DNA of 64,000 bases. Source: Circinella minor (taxonomy: Eukaryota; Mucoromycota; Mucoromycetes; Mucorales; Lichtheimiaceae). The DNA is taken from NCBI GenBank assembly GCA_016758965.1, contig JAEPRB010000024.1:124001-188000 (forward strand), given 5' to 3'. Under the pieces are notes generated by a model. That model made no database searches and was not told the origin of the DNA. It saw only the letters and a list, made by a program, of their open reading frames with translations. Positions 61,101-64,000 of the stretch are shown piece by piece; position 1 is the stretch's first letter; every line of letters starts with the position of its first letter. Both the position numbers and the translations under genes were made by a program.

Positions 61101-63593
61101 TAAACTGGGTGTGTAGTCCTATGCCATGCTGAAGATGTTTTGATACGCTCTTCACCGTTAATGATTACACGAACATAGGGGTTCATTCTTGACGGGCCTT
61201 GTAAATTTTGACAATCGTGAACAGTGATACGAAGTACCGCCGAATCTTAACACAGAAAGACAAAAAAAAAAAACAGTGTCAGTTTAGTATCCCCACACAG
61301 ACAGATTGATACAACACTTTTTTTTCTAAGTTGGGCAAGACTTACTTGATTCGGGAGCGGGATCTACTGTACCATCTTCATGCTTGACAGGCTTGGATAC
61401 TGGGAAGTAACGCATATCCACCTTCAGGTCACTAATAGAGTTACCTTTGTGCAACAATGCTAAATCGCTGCAATGAAAATACAATTCAGTTCAACTAAAA
61501 TAAAATCAACTAGCGTGCTTTTTTTTTTTTTTTTTTTTTTTTTGCAAGAGGTATATTAGCAATGAAAGAAAGTGAACGTGTATTCATTTTGTCCTTACAG
61601 TCCCTCCTGTTCGTTTCGATCCTCATCATCAAGTTCGCGTAGGTTAAAATAAGAGGTCGCAACTCTGTCATCTTCTGCATCTGGGTTTTGAGTCTGAGAA
61701 CATAATTCGAGGCAAAGTTGGCCATTCAGATTATTAAGTAACAAAAATCGTGTATCATTCCATTCAGGTTTCATGGTGTTTGTCCGCACGCTAGTACGAC
61801 CTAACTCTTTCATACCATCCAATGAAAAACGAATATATGGGTTCAGTGTATGTCTAGGTCGTGTTGCAAACGGTCCACCATCCACATTGACTCTATCCAA
61901 TGATGTTGCGGAAGATACTGTAACCGCTAAAATACCATTTGCCTGGGCTATGATAACAAATAAAATATAAAATATACATTAGTAGAGCCTTAAAAAAATC
62001 TAAATAACGATAAAAACAAAATGCAACGTTACAGATATCCAATTCTCCAGCAAAGAATTTTTCCACATCAAAGGTAAATACATTCGGAAGATACATCATA
62101 GGACCGAGAATAGCATGCGCTTGATCGCGAACAAACGTCTGTAGACCTGGGATCTGAGAATATTCAATCCATGATCAGTATCACACCCTTCCATCAATTT
62201 AATTATACATAAATAGTAAAATTTGACTTTTGAGAGAGAAAGAAAAAGAAGATAAATCTTACCACATTAACATCAATACCAAGATTATCAGTTCCAAAGG
62301 GACGTAAGTTATAATCAAAATCAGGCTTATTTAAAAAAGAAGCTTCAAACACCTTAGCATAGGGGAACTTGTTCATAAAACGAATTTGAACACGCATATG
62401 GCCATGAAACGATATATCTTCAACTTCAACAGGTAGTACAACACCCATCAAACTTTTTGCCATATGGATATTAATTTTGATCCTTGGATTCACTTGTCGA
62501 TCCAATTGTTCTGGAGTCAAGTCTGTGCGGTCACTCGGGATGAATGAGACACGCCAATCCATGCACTAAACAAAGCAAAAGATTAGCAACCCTAGACCAC
62601 ACTACCTCCCCCCCCCCCTTTTTTTTTTACTGACCCCCAAATATTTGTTTCTCATATGAAGAAAATCGAAAATAATAATATTATAATTACAATAACAAAA
62701 TAATAACGAAAAAACATCTGAGAATTTGTTTTCTAACACTCTCCTGAGCTTACCACAGTATCTGGATCGGTGTTCAGGTATGTTTTAACACTTTCAATCC
62801 GAAAAGGTTTTGTGCCAAGTGTGAGAGTTGTTAATTTCACCGATTCCACAAATGATGGCAAATATTCACCAATTACAGCATCCAAATTTTCTAGGATAAG
62901 TGTACATAATACAGGTTCAAATATAAGCCAAAATTTACCCAAAAATGCATTCATCCATTCAACGGGTTCTTCATCTGCCTCCATATCCATTTTGGATAAT
63001 TCACGTTGTAAATTGTTACGTTCATTTCGACGATAACGTCGAGTACTTGCTTGAAAATAGATGGCTAACAAACAAAGAAGCGAAATAAAAAAGGGGCGAG
63101 GGGCGATGAATGATAACGTTAATATATAGAGAAAATATGGTTACTTGCTGCTAGTTGATATAACACACAAGAGCCGCCACTTTTGTACCATTTTACCTAA
63201 TACAAAACAGAAGGCAAGCACGAGGCCAAGTTCGCTTCCTAGTTTGCCCAAAAGAAACGTCAGCAGAGCAGTGGCGAGCAATGCTGAAGCATTATGATAC
63301 CATTCACCATAGAACGCTGCAGGTAGTTTTTCTTCAATAAAATCTTGAAGTGTAGTTAAGGCTCTCGCTGCATTACTGCTGCTTGCTAGACTGACAAAGG
63401 TAGGGTCTAACCACGATGTTACATTTGCATGAGCTAGTACTGGAAAAGCTCCTATCGTTGGTAGCAAAGTTTCTTCATGACCAAAGTTACTTGCTGCATA
63501 AGTTTCGTCGGGGGCACCAGTTGCAGTGTTTTTGTAGTTGTTGTCTACATTTACATTAGACTTATCTCGAATAACATTCTCTTCATGCTCCAT
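58129..63593 (-). CDS. Tricalbin / extended synaptotagmin (SMP + multiple C2)
   Basis: Large minus-strand gene with about thirteen exons, from [20 protein letters not shown] at 63593 to the stop at 58129. An N-terminal cytosolic stretch leads to a hydrophobic hairpin ([20 protein letters not shown] to [12 protein letters not shown]). The SMP lipid-transfer domain follows: [60 protein letters not shown], then [20 protein letters not shown]. Five to six C2 domains come after it, including [18 protein letters not shown] and [20 protein letters not shown] with calcium-binding-type Asp residues, and at least one degenerate copy. Tricalbins tether the ER to the plasma membrane and transfer lipids. 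Confidence 0.93.
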
Positions 63594-64000
63594 GCTTAAT
63601 GGTGCGCGAAAAAAGGGTAATTAAAAAAAAGAAAATGATTTTATTATAGCGCGTTCAAGGTGTGGAAGTTGGAGGCAAAACGGCACTTTGATAATAATAA
63701 AAGCAACAATAATAAAATAAATGATAATAGTGGCTCCGAAACACGCAATATAATAATACAGATTTTAGTAAGGAGAAGAATAAAGCCAAAGTTCAAGCTG
63801 GTTTTTTTCAGGTACCAATTAGATATAACTCTCCTTTTCTTCTATTTCGTTTTCTGTACCTACAGAAATACACGCATATACCCAAATTTCCGTCAAAAAA
63901 AAAAAAGATATCTAATAAGCATCACAACACGTCGCACGTTCCGAAATCCTTTTCCATGGAAACAGGGAGTCACTGTTACAAGTGTTGTGTTACCCGAAGC
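63594..64000. other. Promoter side of tricalbin, no gene seen
   Basis: AT-rich sequence upstream of the tricalbin start. The right edge of the window may belong to a neighbouring gene, but no frame can be supported. Confidence 0.4.

Overview
The window is a 64 kb stretch of a fungal nuclear genome, most likely an early-diverging fungus of the Mucoromycota (Mucorales type). The reasons are AT-rich intergenic DNA, many short introns (about 50-150 nt, mostly GTAAGT-like donors and TAG/CAG acceptors), short divergent and convergent intergenic gaps, and gene content typical of fungi: chitin deacetylase, DUF2408 protein, tricalbin, Opi3-type methyltransferase, soluble fumarate reductase. The organism assignment is inference; no rRNA or other marker is present. 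Spliced gene models were built by eye from frame continuity and splice consensus.

Layout. 1-2.9 kb: 3' part of a lysophospholipid acyltransferase, then a fumarate reductase. 3.0-6.5 kb: a coiled-coil protein and an Nnf1-like kinetochore protein transcribed divergently. 7.0-10.6 kb: a 1186-residue protein with an evenly spaced tryptophan (GW-like) tract and two CCHC zinc knuckles. 11.8-15.7 kb: Mcm10 and a cyclin-Y-like protein. 16.7-21.1 kb: a secreted Cys-containing protein, a TCAIM/DUF4460-like protein and a mitochondrial S-adenosylmethionine carrier. 21.4-26.4 kb: Utp12/Dip2 and a phospholipid N-methyltransferase. 26.6-29.2 kb: TAF8, an AT-hook micro-ORF flanked by diverged repeats, and a small membrane-tailed protein. 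29.4-34.4 kb: two decayed coding regions; the second has TnpB/Fanzor hallmarks (RuvC-like motifs and a Cys4 zinc ribbon) broken by stops and frameshifts. 35.2-38.5 kb: a mitochondrial Tim44/mL45-like protein, Imp3 and a SETD9-like SET protein. 38.5-47 kb: gene-poor apart from a TATA-driven secreted protein at 41.3-42.0 kb. 47-54.5 kb: DUF2408 protein, ankyrin protein, GPI-anchored chitin deacetylase and a zinc-ribbon protein. 54.5-58.1 kb: gene-poor. 58.1-63.6 kb: a large tricalbin / extended synaptotagmin.

Most genes are ordinary housekeeping loci with no shared pathway. Some neighbours look functionally paired: ribosome biogenesis genes (UTP12, IMP3) and mitochondrial genes (TCAIM-like with the SAM carrier; the SAM carrier supplies the mitochondrial methyl donor, while Opi3 uses SAM for phosphatidylcholine synthesis). 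The most unusual content is the decayed Fanzor/TnpB-like element and its degraded neighbour at 29.4-34.4 kb, and the GW-tract zinc-knuckle protein at 7-10.6 kb, which by architecture could be an Argonaute-hook type protein.
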